Shown here piece after piece: positions 1 to 8,632 of a stretch of 49,116 nucleotides of DNA (the first letter of the stretch is position 1; the number at the start of each line of letters is the position of its first letter). Source of the stretch: Candidatus Bathycorpusculum grumuli (GTDB lineage Archaea > Thermoproteota > Bathyarchaeia > Bathyarchaeales > Bathycorpusculaceae); assembly GCA_009776805.1 (NCBI GenBank), contig WRNB01000004.1, positions 1 through 49,116 on the forward strand, read 5' to 3'. Below the pieces are notes generated by a model. That model saw only the letters and a list, made by a program, of their open reading frames with translations. It made no database searches and was not told where the DNA came from. Made by a program: the position numbers and the translations under genes.

Positions 1-193
1 CGCAGACCCAAACCAAACATCCGCCTTAATAAAAGAAAAATACGGCTTAACAACTTTATTAGCAGGCGCATTCGAGTCATCACCTAGTTGTATACCAACA
101 GTACCCACGGTATTTCGCAACTCAAGTGATTATTTTTCCATTTTTTTATCAGTTAAGACATTAATATATGTCAATTATGTGGTTTTAACATAA
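1..193 (+). CDS. Possible 3' end of an unidentified gene, cut by the window edge
   Basis: Frame 2 is open from the left edge to TAA at 191-193 (63 codons). The first 40 codons read like ordinary protein, with a mixed composition and a proline/threonine-rich stretch (IPTVPTVFRN). After that the sequence becomes AT-rich and looks like non-coding DNA, so the true stop may have been lost or the gene may end in a frameshift. I do not recognise the family. It converges on the minus-strand gene that ends at 264. Confidence 0.3.
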   Translation, partial: ADPNQTSALIKEKYGLTTLLAGAFESSPSCIPTVPTVFRNSSDYFSIFLSVKTLIYVNYVVLT

Positions 194-263
194 TTTATGT
201 GTTGATAGTTATAAATTTATTGAAGATGGTCTAAGTTTTTCAAAATTTATAAAGGGAAGAAAA

Positions 264-986
264 TTAGGTTTCTTTTTTGTCTTTTATTGTTTTAGCCATA
301 CGTTTGATGTTGTCTTTGGGTTCAAGTAATTCCTTAATGAGGTTATATTGGCGTTGGTAAATGTGGCAGTTTTTACTGTGAAAAATCAGTTTGCCTGTTT
401 TTAAAGCTAAATTGCTTTTTTCGTTTATCTCGTTAACAAATGATTCATTAAATAGTTGTAGGCCTGCAATATTTGCGGGTAAACCACCGAAAGCGTCCCA
501 ACTGCGGAAGTAGCAGGTTAAATGTAGTTTATCGTCTAAAATTTCAGTGTCAATTAGGCTTAAACATGGGGGTTCACTTTTGTTGTTGTGTTCGTCAAAC
601 TTTTTAATGTCTGTTGGAAGTCGTATGACCATGGTGACTTGGCGATCTTTTTGTTCTTCAGTGTAACGTTTTATGGCTTCTTCAATTTGGTTAATTGGAT
701 GGTTCAACCGACTGCCATAAGTGTATGTTTCGTCTTTTTGTTTTTCTCCACACCACAAATACTCAAGGGCATATCCTTGTACATATTTGAAATCACATGA
801 TGCTTTATCACTCACAAGTGGTCTGTTTTCAGGATGTTCGATTTCAATTGTGAGGTTCAGTTTTTTTGTTTCAGTTTCTTCAGAACCAAATCCGACAGGG
901 AAAATATCGCCTTCATACCAAATTCTGTTTAAAGCTTTAAACCAAGCATCAGGACAGTCAAACGCTGAAATCTTTAGGTGCTTCAT
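264..986 (-). CDS. thyA: Thymidylate synthase, archaeal ThyA type
   Basis: Predicted to methylate dUMP to dTMP with methylene-tetrahydropterin or folate as donor, in the cytoplasm. The protein is 240 aa from the start chosen here. The nucleophile cysteine is C141 in the motif EPPCLSLID, followed by the phosphate/nucleotide-binding RSWDAFGGLPANIAG (161-175) and a C-terminal HIYQRQY that matches the HxY nucleotide contact of the family. The cysteine is followed by leucine, not the histidine of bacterial ThyA, which is usual for the short archaeal branch. An upstream in-frame start at 1058 exists, but ATG 986 has GGAG about 9 bases ahead and begins where the family alignment begins. A dUMP/dCMP hydroxymethylase activity cannot be excluded. 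The gene stands alone and is oriented like the thermosome gene behind it. Confidence 0.75.
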   Translation of the reverse strand: MKHLKISAFDCPDAWFKALNRIWYEGDIFPVGFGSEETETKKLNLTIEIEHPENRPLVSDKASCDFKYVQGYALEYLWCGEKQKDETYTYGSRLNHPINQIEEAIKRYTEEQKDRQVTMVIRLPTDIKKFDEHNNKSEPPCLSLIDTEILDDKLHLTCYFRSWDAFGGLPANIAGLQLFNESFVNEINEKSNLALKTGKLIFHSKNCHIYQRQYNLIKELLEPKDNIKRMAKTIKDKKET

Positions 987-1138
987 ATTTAGATTCTCCA
1001 GAACAGCCTTAAGGCATGTCACCTTAAAAGTACATGTCTCCAAATATAAGCTTAACACTTAATCTGATTAATCAAAAAGTAAAAACATGCAGGTGAGATA
1101 AAAGTAGAGTTAAAATTTACAAGAGAAAAAGTGTGGGG

Positions 1139-2818
1139 TTAATACGGCATGCCGCCCATGCCGCCCATACCACCCATACCACCCATACCACCCATACCAC
1201 CCATACCACCTGGTGGTGCAGGAGGCATTTTACTGCCTTTGATGCTAATTAAATCATCAATTTTAAGGATCATGTTAGTGGCTTCTGTGGCTGATTTGAT
1301 AACTTGTTGCTTTACGCGTAAGGGTTCGATTATCATTTTTTCGCACATACAAACAATTTTGCCTGTGACAACATCAATACCCATGTTTTTACTGTCTTTC
1401 TTTTCGTGTTCACTGCGTAATGCAACCATGATGTCAATTGGGTCTAAGCCTGCGTTTTCTGCAAGGGTTAGTGGAATTGCTTCTACTGCGTCAGCAAACG
1501 CTTCAATTGCAAGTTGTTCACGTCCACCCACTTTAACTGCGTATGAACGTAAACCTTTTGCGATTTCCGCTTCTGTTGCGCCGCCACCTGCAGCAATTTT
1601 ACCGTCTTCAATTACGTTCCGAACAACACATAAACCATCATGTAGACTGCGTTCTGCTTCATCAATCACGTGGTTTGATGCGCCACGAATAACAATGGTT
1701 ACTGCTTTGGGGTTCTTGCAGTCATGGATATAGAGAAGTTTATCATCACCAATTTTGACTTCTTCTACACGTTTAGCGTTACCTAACGTGTTAGCTGTGA
1801 GGTCTTTTACGTTTGCAGCGATGCTTCCGCCTGTTGCGCGAGCAAGTTTTTCTATGTCACTGCTACTGACACTTTTTACTGCCAATATGCCAGCTTTGCT
1901 AAGGAAGTGTAACGCCATGTCATCTATTCCTTTTTCACAGAAAACAACGTTTGCACCAGACTTTTGGATTGCTGTAACCATTTCTTTTATCATGTGTTCT
2001 TCTTCATCTAGGAAAAGTTGCATCTGTTCAGGACTTTCAATGTTAATTTTTGCATCGAATTCTGTTTTTTCTATTTCAAGTTTAGCGTTGAGTAAAGCGA
2101 TTTTAGCGTTATCGATGATTTTGGGCATCTGAGAACTTGCTACTTCTTTATCAAGCACCATACCTTTGACAAGCTCAGATTCATCAAGACTCTTACCGTG
2201 TTTTTTAACTACTTTAATTAAGTCAAGATCAGCCTTATATTTGCCATCGACTTTTTCTGCAACTTGTTTAACTGCATCGACAAGTAGTTTTGTAAAATGA
2301 TTTTGAGCAATATTGATACCTTTACTGTTAAGAGAAGTCATAGCAATTTGTTTGATGGATGTGTCATCATCAAAAGCTACAGGCATTGCAATAGTATCAA
2401 GAATTTCTTGAGCTTTTTCACTTGCTTTTTTAAAGCCATCAATAATAATAATTGGATGTACATTTCGTTCTAATAGACTCTCAGCTTTAGAGAGTAATTC
2501 ACCTGATAAAACAACAGCAGTTGTTGTACCATCGCCAACTTCATTATCCTGAGCTTTCGCCACTTCTACAAGCATTTTTGCTGCTGGATGCTGAACGTCA
2601 AGCTCTTTCATTATAGTAGCACCATCATTGGTAATTGCAATATCACCCATACCAGTGACAAGCATCTTATCCATTCCACATGGTCCTAACGTCGTTTTTA
2701 CTGTTTCAGCTACAACTTTTGCAGCCATAATATTACTTCTTTGTGCTTCTCGTCCAATTGTTCGTCCAGTACCTTCTTTTAGTACTAGAACCGGAACTTG
2801 TCCACCTTGTGTTGACAT
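1139..2818 (-). CDS. thsA: Thermosome subunit (group II chaperonin)
   Basis: ATP-dependent protein-folding chaperonin that assembles into a double-ring complex with a built-in lid, in the cytoplasm. From ATG 2818 it is 559 aa, the usual length. It shows the N-terminal TLGPxGMDKML block (about 43-53), the catalytic [10 protein letters not shown] (64-73) and the nucleotide-binding GDGTTT (95-100), a second equatorial GGG block (AAGGGATE), and a C-terminal tail of repeated GGM triplets ending in MPY, the inner-cavity tail of archaeal subunits. A longer reading from TTG 2830 is possible, but GGTGA directly ahead of ATG 2818 is a good ribosome site. A TATA box lies at 2884-2890. No second subunit is in the window, so whether the ring is homo- or hetero-oligomeric is unknown. 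Confidence 0.96.
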   Translation of the reverse strand: MSTQGGQVPVLVLKEGTGRTIGREAQRSNIMAAKVVAETVKTTLGPCGMDKMLVTGMGDIAITNDGATIMKELDVQHPAAKMLVEVAKAQDNEVGDGTTTAVVLSGELLSKAESLLERNVHPIIIIDGFKKASEKAQEILDTIAMPVAFDDDTSIKQIAMTSLNSKGINIAQNHFTKLLVDAVKQVAEKVDGKYKADLDLIKVVKKHGKSLDESELVKGMVLDKEVASSQMPKIIDNAKIALLNAKLEIEKTEFDAKINIESPEQMQLFLDEEEHMIKEMVTAIQKSGANVVFCEKGIDDMALHFLSKAGILAVKSVSSSDIEKLARATGGSIAANVKDLTANTLGNAKRVEEVKIGDDKLLYIHDCKNPKAVTIVIRGASNHVIDEAERSLHDGLCVVRNVIEDGKIAAGGGATEAEIAKGLRSYAVKVGGREQLAIEAFADAVEAIPLTLAENAGLDPIDIMVALRSEHEKKDSKNMGIDVVTGKIVCMCEKMIIEPLRVKQQVIKSATEATNMILKIDDLISIKGSKMPPAPPGGMGGMGGMGGMGGMGGMGGMPY

Positions 2819-2883
2819 AATATTCACCAAATATGCTTATTATCTAATTTGAGATTTAGTGAGTTGGAACAAGCTAAAAGAGC

Positions 2884-2890
2884 TTATAAA
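2884..2890 (-). promoter_or_regulatory. TATA box of the thermosome gene
   Basis: The minus strand reads GGAAAAATTTATAAGC: a TTTATAA box preceded by a purine-rich BRE-like stretch. Transcription would begin near 2860, giving a leader of about 40 bases that contains the GGTGA ribosome site. Confidence 0.6.
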
Positions 2891-2956
2891 TTTTTCCAGT
2901 GTACAACTGAACAAATAAAAGTCGAAACATCAAAAATATGCATAATGCATTGTTGA

Positions 2957-4486
2957 CTATGTTTTGATGATGTGATATCCTGAAGCTTTTCGTAATCGAT
3001 TCATAATTGCTAAACCCATACCTTCTATAGGTATGCCTTCTGCTAAAATTATATCAACAGAGTTTTCATTAAATTCTCGTAGTGCTTTAAACAATTTATT
3101 TGCAATTGTGTTAAGATTAGAGCGACTGCCCATGGATTTTACTAAATATGCAGCATAATTTTTTTGGGTTTCGTCTGTTGCTAATATACCAACTTTTTTG
3201 CCTTCACGTGTATATTGTTCAGACAAAATCGTGATTTTGGAAATAATCTCAGGAACAGTTCCTTCAATTAGGATAACATTTGCATTTGGCGCGTAGTGTT
3301 TGTGCATCATTCCAGGAGAATGCGCATATTTTATTGTTAAATCTTGCTCTGATGTAACAAATGGGTGTAATACAACATTTGGCAGTACTGTTTGGATATT
3401 CTCAAGGGATATTCCACCAGGTCTTAGCAACAATGGTGGATCAACACTCAAATCTATAACGGTAGATTCAACACCTATAATTGTTTGGCCTCCGTCAAGT
3501 ATTACATCAATTTTGCCGTTTAAATCATCATAAACATGTTGTGCAGTTGTTGGACTTGGAGTTCCTGAAAGATTTGCGCTTGGTGCTGCAATTGGAACGT
3601 TGCTTTGTTTGATTAAAGCCAATGCAATATTATTACTAGGCATACGTATTGCAATTGTGTCCAATCCAGCGGTAACTTCTTTGGGTATTGTTTTAGAGCG
3701 TTTAAATATCAAAGTCAAAGGACCTGGCCAAAAATTGTTCATTAAAATTTTAGCGTTTTTTGGTACTTCCTTTACAAGCTGATATACTTGACTATTGTTT
3801 GCTACGTGTAAAATTGGCGGGTTATCCAGAGGTCGGTTTTTAGCTTTAAACAAAGCTAAAACTGCATTGCTATTTAAAGCGTTTGCACCTAATCCGTAGA
3901 CTGTTTCAGTTGGAAAGGCAACTAAACCGCCTTTTTTAATTATTTCTACAGCTATTTGAATTTTTGCAGGATCAGGATTTTCAGGATTAATTTGAAGTAA
4001 AATTGTTTTTTGTTTTTGAATTTTTAGCACTATTAACTGTTCATTTTGATGTTCAAATGTATTCCAGTAAGTGTGTAACATCAGGTTTTTTTCTTCTTTT
4101 GATGTTTCTTTAAAACCATATTTAGAATAAAAATTCGCAGCCAAAAACGCAGTTTTCGGTATACAAACTAAAAATGTTGATGCCTTCGTTGAATTCATCA
4201 AATAATTTAACAATTTTTTGCCATACCCTTTACGTTGCTGATTCGCAAGTACATAAACGTGACTAATTAAAGCAACAGTATCATCAACTATTTGAACTCC
4301 CATAACTGCAACCAAAAGATTGCCTTCTTTCAATCCATAAAACTGTACATTTTGTACATGATCTTCAGTAAACACGCGTATTTTTTCCCAATAATCAGTC
4401 ACATTTACGTTTTTGTAGGTAGAAATAGCATCATTAATAACAATTGAAATAGCATAAAAATCAGTGTCTGCTAATTTAGTAATCAT
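2957..4486 (-). CDS. Fusion of a GNAT acetyltransferase and Sua5 threonylcarbamoyl-AMP synthase
   Basis: Two enzymes in one 509-aa chain. Residues 1-155 are a GNAT fold: acetyl-CoA motif QQRKGYGKKLL (83-93) and the late motif AANFYSKYGF (116-125). Residues from about 165 on are Sua5: NPDPAKI-like entry, FPTETVYGLGANA (191-203), KxRP (KNRPLDNP), a long YrdC core, the SPGMMHKHYAP hinge near 391 and the C-terminal Sua5 domain. Sua5 makes threonylcarbamoyl-AMP from threonine, bicarbonate and ATP; KEOPS then moves the group to A37 of ANN-decoding tRNAs. The GNAT half may be RimI-like, but its substrate is unknown. ATG 4486 has AAAGGCG 6-10 bases ahead. There is no stop or frame change in the linker (155-165), so the fusion is in the sequence as given. 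No KEOPS gene lies nearby. Confidence 0.9.
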   Translation of the reverse strand: MITKLADTDFYAISIVINDAISTYKNVNVTDYWEKIRVFTEDHVQNVQFYGLKEGNLLVAVMGVQIVDDTVALISHVYVLANQQRKGYGKKLLNYLMNSTKASTFLVCIPKTAFLAANFYSKYGFKETSKEEKNLMLHTYWNTFEHQNEQLIVLKIQKQKTILLQINPENPDPAKIQIAVEIIKKGGLVAFPTETVYGLGANALNSNAVLALFKAKNRPLDNPPILHVANNSQVYQLVKEVPKNAKILMNNFWPGPLTLIFKRSKTIPKEVTAGLDTIAIRMPSNNIALALIKQSNVPIAAPSANLSGTPSPTTAQHVYDDLNGKIDVILDGGQTIIGVESTVIDLSVDPPLLLRPGGISLENIQTVLPNVVLHPFVTSEQDLTIKYAHSPGMMHKHYAPNANVILIEGTVPEIISKITILSEQYTREGKKVGILATDETQKNYAAYLVKSMGSRSNLNTIANKLFKALREFNENSVDIILAEGIPIEGMGLAIMNRLRKASGYHIIKT

Positions 4487-4527
4487 TTTTTCGCCTTTAC
4501 TTTGGTTTAAATTACAGTGTATAGTTT

Positions 4528-4535
4528 CTATAAAT
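4528..4535 (-). promoter_or_regulatory. TATA box of the GNAT-Sua5 gene
   Basis: The minus strand reads ATTTATAG about 42-49 bases before ATG 4486, leaving room for a short leader with the AAAGGCG ribosome site. Confidence 0.4.
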
Positions 4536-4767
4536 GTTATGTTATAATAGGCTTTGAGGCAACATTATTTATGCCACGCTAACTTGGACAAAACTTTTAG
4601 TCATGTATCAAAATAGTTTATCAATTTGATGGTGCACACTTAATTACTCACAATAACAAACAACATGATAAAAACAGACATCAAATGATACGCTACAACA
4701 ACAAAAATGGCAGTGTCTCAATATATAATAAGACATACAGTTTGGTTACTTTATGCACTACCAATGA

Positions 4768-4956
4768 AAAACATGTCAAAAAAACCATACGTCCATAACC
4801 ATCACACACATTTACATGTTATTTTTCCACAATAAACTAAATTATTGTACATTCACAAAAATAATGAACCTATTTAATTTTAGTAACCAAAACATTTACT
4901 ATGTTAACACAAAAAAGTTAGGCTACAATACTTGTGCACAGGGTGTGGACATATAG
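4768..4956 (+). repeat. Dispersed coding relic, copy 1
   Basis: An open frame without a good start runs to TAG at 4954-4956. It matches a second copy at 25168-25362 in DNA and, more tellingly, in translation: both keep the order HI, then KLNY, then NQxIYxxNTKK, then NTxAQxVDI in the same frame. That agreement points to descent from a protein gene. The family is not recognised; a decayed mobile-element gene is the likeliest source. Confidence 0.55.
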
Positions 4957-5236
4957 TTTTTTGTTTTCGACGCGTTTTTAGGGTTCAAGTACTAATTCCC
5001 TTTTTTCGTTTGAACCTGGTCTGAAATCATAAACTATACCAAACCCAATAATGTGTTAATTTAAAATCAAATTGCTATATGTAAAACAGTTTACTCTTAA
5101 CCCCTAATTACATTTTGATTATTGAAAACATGTTTTATCAAACGAGTACACATTAATTTCAGATATTTTTATATCTCAAAAGTAATTTATCAATTAGACA
5201 AGTTAACAGAAGTACAAGGTAGGTAAAAATAAGAAC

Positions 5237-5905
5237 ATGAAAGTTGTAGTTTCATGGAGTGGCGGTAAAGATAGTGCCTACGCTTTGCATCTGGCAAAAC
5301 AACAAGGTTACGAGATTGTTAACCTTTTAACAATGATGAATAGCGAAGAAAAATCAAGTTTTCACCTGATACGTTCAGATATACTAGATGCACATGCAGA
5401 TGCAACAGGTGTACAGTTAATTAAAAAGCAAACTAGTAATGAAGTTTATGAACATGATTTTAAAATGGTTCTTACTGAACTAAAAAATAAAGGTGTTAAG
5501 GGTTTAGTTACAGGTGATATACGAAAAGTTGCAAATCATGAAGAAGATTGGTTAAATCGTATATGTTGTGAAGTAGGGTTAAAACCAATTAAACCTTTAT
5601 GGATGCTTGATACAAATCAAATCTACATTGACTATATAGGTGCAGGTTTTAAAGCAATAGTTGTTCGCACTAACCTTAGCAAACTTGGTGTTGATTGGCT
5701 CGGACGGGTGCTTGATAAACAATTTTATGATAATATTATCAAATTAGATAATGTTGACCCTTGTGGTGAAGATGGAGAATATCATACGTTAATAACTGAT
5801 GCACCATATTTTAAGAAAAAAATTGAAATTATAGAAACACAAAAACATAATATTAACAATTATAGTTATTTGGAAGTCAAAGATTTCGCTCTCAAGTTAA
5901 AATGA
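5237..5905 (+). CDS. dph6: Diphthine-ammonia ligase, Dph6 type
   Basis: PP-loop ATP pyrophosphatase that amidates diphthine on elongation factor 2, the last step of diphthamide synthesis. The 222-aa protein opens with the PP-loop SGGKD (8-12) and ends with the family signature DPCGEDGEYHT, with GDIRKVANHEEDWLNRICCEVG (in two pieces GDIRKVANHEEDW and LNRICCEVG) in the middle. Full length for the archaeal family. A weak ribosome site (AAGGTAGGT) lies unusually far upstream, about 12-20 bases. It is the first gene of a tight plus-strand run: its TGA overlaps an in-frame ATG of the following cobT by one or two bases. The link to cobalamin genes is positional only; no chemical connection is known to me. 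Confidence 0.88.
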   Translation: MKVVVSWSGGKDSAYALHLAKQQGYEIVNLLTMMNSEEKSSFHLIRSDILDAHADATGVQLIKKQTSNEVYEHDFKMVLTELKNKGVKGLVTGDIRKVANHEEDWLNRICCEVGLKPIKPLWMLDTNQIYIDYIGAGFKAIVVRTNLSKLGVDWLGRVLDKQFYDNIIKLDNVDPCGEDGEYHTLITDAPYFKKKIEIIETQKHNINNYSYLEVKDFALKLK

Positions 5906-5910
5906 AGGAG
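5905..5910 (+). promoter_or_regulatory. Ribosome site that sets the cobT start
   Basis: AAGGAG overlaps the dph6 stop codon and lies 6 bases before ATG 5917. The alternative ATG at 5902 would place this site inside the gene, so 5917 is preferred. Confidence 0.7.
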
Positions 5911-5916
5911 TCAAAT

Positions 5917-7017
5917 ATGAAAACAAATTTTGATATTATAAATGCATATAATAAACCAAAAGCAGAAGTTTTTCTCTCAGAAATTGAAGGCAAAAATCCC
6001 CTATTCATTGCAACTATTGCCACCACTGAAACAGGCAAAATTCCAGGGTTATCAGCAGCAGGACAAAATCCAGACTTTACAGACTTTACACCACCTGCAG
6101 ATGCTGAACTGCTTCTTTTAGGTAAATGCAAATCCATTCAAGGCGTACCCATCACACCAGAGGGTATTCCGACTCCTGGTTTGGTAACAATGTCAGCATT
6201 AAATCTTGCAGATATTCCTGTAATTATTGCTAACGCGGGATGTAAAGTTAAACCTCAAATTCCCTTCATTGAATTAGGTGGCAATTCAGGGCGTGATATT
6301 CGTAGTGGTAATTCAGTTGATAATGTTGAAGAAGTTATTGAACGCGCTAAAACTGCTGGTCAACAGTTTGCAAAAACTTCAGATTACCTGGTTATAGGTG
6401 AAAGCATTCCAGGTGGAACCACAACAGCACTTGGTTTGCTTTCTGCTTTAGGTATAAACGCAGAAGGTAAAGTGAGTAGTACTTTGCCTTTAAATCCGCA
6501 TAATCTTAAAATTGATGTTGTTCGCGCAGGTCTTAAAGCAGCTGGAGAAAAATTTGGCAGTTTAAATAATAATCCTATAAAAGCAATTAGTTGTGTTGGT
6601 GATCCTATGATGCCTGCGTTAGCAGGGTTAGCTATTGGTGCAGCAAATCAGGTACCTGTGTTATTAGCTGGTGGAACTCAAATGACAGCTGTTTTAGCAA
6701 TAATTAACGCGTTAAACCCTGATGTACTTTGTAATGTCGCAATTGGCACGACACGTTGGGTAATAAATGACACAACATCAGATATTAGAGGCATTATTAG
6801 TCAATTTTGTAAAGTTCCAATTTTGGCAGCTGATTTGAATTTTAGTGAATCTATATTATCAGGGCTTCAAATTTATGAAACTGGGTTGGTTAAAGAGGGT
6901 GTAGGAGCTGGTGGGGCTGCAATTGCAGCAATGGCAAAAATGGGTGGTGCTGTAAACAAAGAGTTAATTCTTAAAGCCATAGAGCGTAATTATGCAGTAT
7001 TAATGTCAACGAAGTGA
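5917..7017 (+). CDS. cobT: Archaeal CobT-like nicotinate-nucleotide phosphoribosyltransferase (UPF0284)
   Basis: Predicted to activate the lower-ligand base of cobalamin to its alpha-ribotide, which CobS then attaches. From ATG 5917 it is 366 aa, normal for the archaeal UPF0284/TIGR00303 branch. Visible family blocks are the glycine-rich ESIPGGTTTALGLLSALG, LPLNPHNLKIDVV, the central PMMPALAGLA and LLAGGTQMTAVLAI, and the C-terminal VKEGVGAGGAAIAAMAK. It overlaps cobS by the bases GTGA, so the two are probably translationally coupled. Family assignment is firm; the actual base (dimethylbenzimidazole, adenine or a hydroxybenzimidazole) cannot be read from the sequence. Confidence 0.88.
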   Translation: MKTNFDIINAYNKPKAEVFLSEIEGKNPLFIATIATTETGKIPGLSAAGQNPDFTDFTPPADAELLLLGKCKSIQGVPITPEGIPTPGLVTMSALNLADIPVIIANAGCKVKPQIPFIELGGNSGRDIRSGNSVDNVEEVIERAKTAGQQFAKTSDYLVIGESIPGGTTTALGLLSALGINAEGKVSSTLPLNPHNLKIDVVRAGLKAAGEKFGSLNNNPIKAISCVGDPMMPALAGLAIGAANQVPVLLAGGTQMTAVLAIINALNPDVLCNVAIGTTRWVINDTTSDIRGIISQFCKVPILAADLNFSESILSGLQIYETGLVKEGVGAGGAAIAAMAKMGGAVNKELILKAIERNYAVLMSTK

Positions 7018-7778
7018 CCAGTTTGGTAGTTAAAGAATTCAAAAATCTTTTGTCTTTTCTTACGGTTTTACCTGTTAAAATGGATAATGATTTATTGTCT
7101 GACTGCGCACGTTACATGTTTGCTTTTCCTTTAATTGGTGCATTTATTGGTCTTTTAGCAGGTGTTTTTGGTTGGGTAGCTTATCAGTTTTTGCCAGGTA
7201 TTGTTGTAGGTGGTTTAGTTACTGTGGCACTGTTATGGTTTACAGGGCTTCATCATACTGATGGGTTACTTGATTTTGGCGACGGCGTTATGGTTCATGG
7301 TACACCAGAACATAAAATAAAAGTTATGCATGATCAGCTCACAGGTGCGGGAGGATTGGCTCTTGGTATTTTAACAATATTAATTACGGCTTTAGCAATA
7401 GGACAAATTGGTTCTAGTATTATCATATCTGCCATTATAGTTGTTGAAGTTTCAGCAAAAACTTCAATGATAGTTATGGCTAGTGTGGGAAAAGCAACAC
7501 ATCAGGGAATGAACACGGATTTTCTTTCATTTATGCATAGTTCTAAAGGTACTGTACGTTTGTTGATTGGGTTGCTAATTTCATTAGTAATAGCAGTTCT
7601 TCTTCTACATTGGGTAGGAGTAATAATTATAGTAGCAGGCATTTTAACAAGTTTAGTGATAACATTTATTGCTCATAGAAATTTTAATGGTGTTACAGGT
7701 GACGTTTTTGGGGCTACAAATGAGTTGGCACGTTTGGTTTCACTTATTGTATTATTGGCGGTGATTTCATGGGTATAA
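7014..7778 (+). CDS. cobS: Adenosylcobinamide-GDP ribazoletransferase CobS, copy 1
   Basis: Integral membrane enzyme that joins adenosylcobinamide-GDP and alpha-ribazole(-phosphate) to give cobalamin(-phosphate). The 254-aa protein has several hydrophobic helices and the family motif HTDGLLDFGDG with D83, D87 and D90, then MHDQLTGAGGLALG with D107. Near the C-terminus are the conserved NGVTGDVFGATNE residues. The start is GTG, overlapping the cobT stop; no clear ribosome site is seen, consistent with coupling. Its last 10 bases overlap cobY. A second, divergent copy lies at 37293-38138. Confidence 0.92.
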   Translation: MTSLVVKEFKNLLSFLTVLPVKMDNDLLSDCARYMFAFPLIGAFIGLLAGVFGWVAYQFLPGIVVGGLVTVALLWFTGLHHTDGLLDFGDGVMVHGTPEHKIKVMHDQLTGAGGLALGILTILITALAIGQIGSSIIISAIIVVEVSAKTSMIVMASVGKATHQGMNTDFLSFMHSSKGTVRLLIGLLISLVIAVLLLHWVGVIIIVAGILTSLVITFIAHRNFNGVTGDVFGATNELARLVSLIVLLAVISWV

Positions 7779-8389
7779 CAGCACTAGTTATGGCGGGTGG
7801 TAAAGGTACACGATTAGGTTTAACTATTGAAAAACCAATGCTATCATTTCTTGGTAAACATTTAATTGATTATGTTGTAGCGGCAATTAATCAAACTAAA
7901 CACGTTACAGCGTTTTATATAGTTACAAGTGACAATACGCCTAATACAGAACAATATTGTAAAAACATGGGATGGAATGTTCTTCACACTGACGCAAAAG
8001 GTTATCACAATGACCTTAAACAAGCAGCCAACAAAGTTAATTTAACTGGTCCAATTTTAACTATGCCGTCTGATATTCCTGCAATAACAGGTAATTTTTT
8101 GGATAGGGTTGTCTGCGAGTTTAAACAATGTGATAAAGATTTCTTAGCTGTTTTTGTGCCAATTCAAAAACGTCTTGATTTAGGATTATCAATCTCTAGT
8201 ACCGATGAATATAACGGCGTTTGGTATGCAGTAACAGGGGTTAACATAGTTAACGGGTTAAAAATTCAAAAAGAAGGCAAAAACGAAACCAGTGTTATCC
8301 TCACCGAAGAAACTGAAGTGCTTCTTAACATTAACACCCTTAAAGATGTTGAAATCGCTCAAAAAATCATGTACACTAATAGACACTAA
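7769..8389 (+). CDS. cobY: Adenosylcobinamide-phosphate guanylyltransferase CobY, copy 1
   Basis: Archaeal non-orthologous replacement of the CobU guanylyltransferase; transfers GMP from GTP to adenosylcobinamide phosphate. The 206-aa protein has the nucleotidyltransferase loop MAGGKGTR (8-15), EKP (21-23), a metal-site MPSDIPAIT in mid-chain, and a C-terminal LNINTLKDVEIAQ typical of CobY. It overlaps cobS by 10 bases, which supports their joint role. A second CobY lies at 36682-37296. By eye the second copy looks closer to my recollection of the Methanocaldococcus CobY, so which copy is the housekeeping one is open. Confidence 0.88.
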   Translation: MGITALVMAGGKGTRLGLTIEKPMLSFLGKHLIDYVVAAINQTKHVTAFYIVTSDNTPNTEQYCKNMGWNVLHTDAKGYHNDLKQAANKVNLTGPILTMPSDIPAITGNFLDRVVCEFKQCDKDFLAVFVPIQKRLDLGLSISSTDEYNGVWYAVTGVNIVNGLKIQKEGKNETSVILTEETEVLLNINTLKDVEIAQKIMYTNRH

Positions 8390-8516
8390 TTCAGACTGCG
8401 CAAAAACTCTAAAAACAACATATCAAACACTATACGCAGTAACTGTGCACACATGTGTGACTACATATTATTGTGGGTTTAAAGAAATACCTTGGTTGTT
8501 GCACAGTCTGAATTAT
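8389..8516 (+). ncRNA. Candidate structured RNA between cobY and cbiB
   Basis: AATTCAGACTGCGCAA right at the cobY stop pairs with TTGCACAGTCTGAATT ending near 8516: 15 of 16 positions match, with one G-U/C-A exception. Inside lies the perfect palindrome CACACATGTGTG (about 8446-8457). This could be a 3'-UTR or leader structure, a small RNA, or a terminal-repeat remnant. It does not fold like a tRNA, and I see no cobalamin riboswitch core. Confidence 0.4.
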
Positions 8517-8632
8517 AGCTTTTCAAACCAATAAATGTGTTAACACCTCTTACAGGTACAATCAATAAATTTAAGAAATTATCGATAGAATTAAATTTTC
8601 CAAATCGGCATAAGTTCTGAGGATCTTGTTAA

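Larger units (their letters stand above)
4487..5236. other. 750-base gap with a coding relic and a hairpin
   Basis: No intact gene is visible. It holds the first copy of a dispersed relic (4768-4956, listed separately). A hairpin follows, with GGTTCAA near 4982 pairing with TTGAACC near 5012. A TATA-like TTTATATC near 5168 could serve dph6. I saw no tRNA. Confidence 0.5.

Noticed and set aside
4970-5035. tRNA-like GGTTCAA...TTGAACC segment
   Set aside because: The GGTTCAA arm pairs with a distant TTGAACC over a 20-base loop; no acceptor, D or anticodon arm can be built.
8390-8632. Cobalamin riboswitch or tRNA between cobY and cbiB
   Set aside because: No B12-box and no cloverleaf; only the long hairpin and palindrome are supported.
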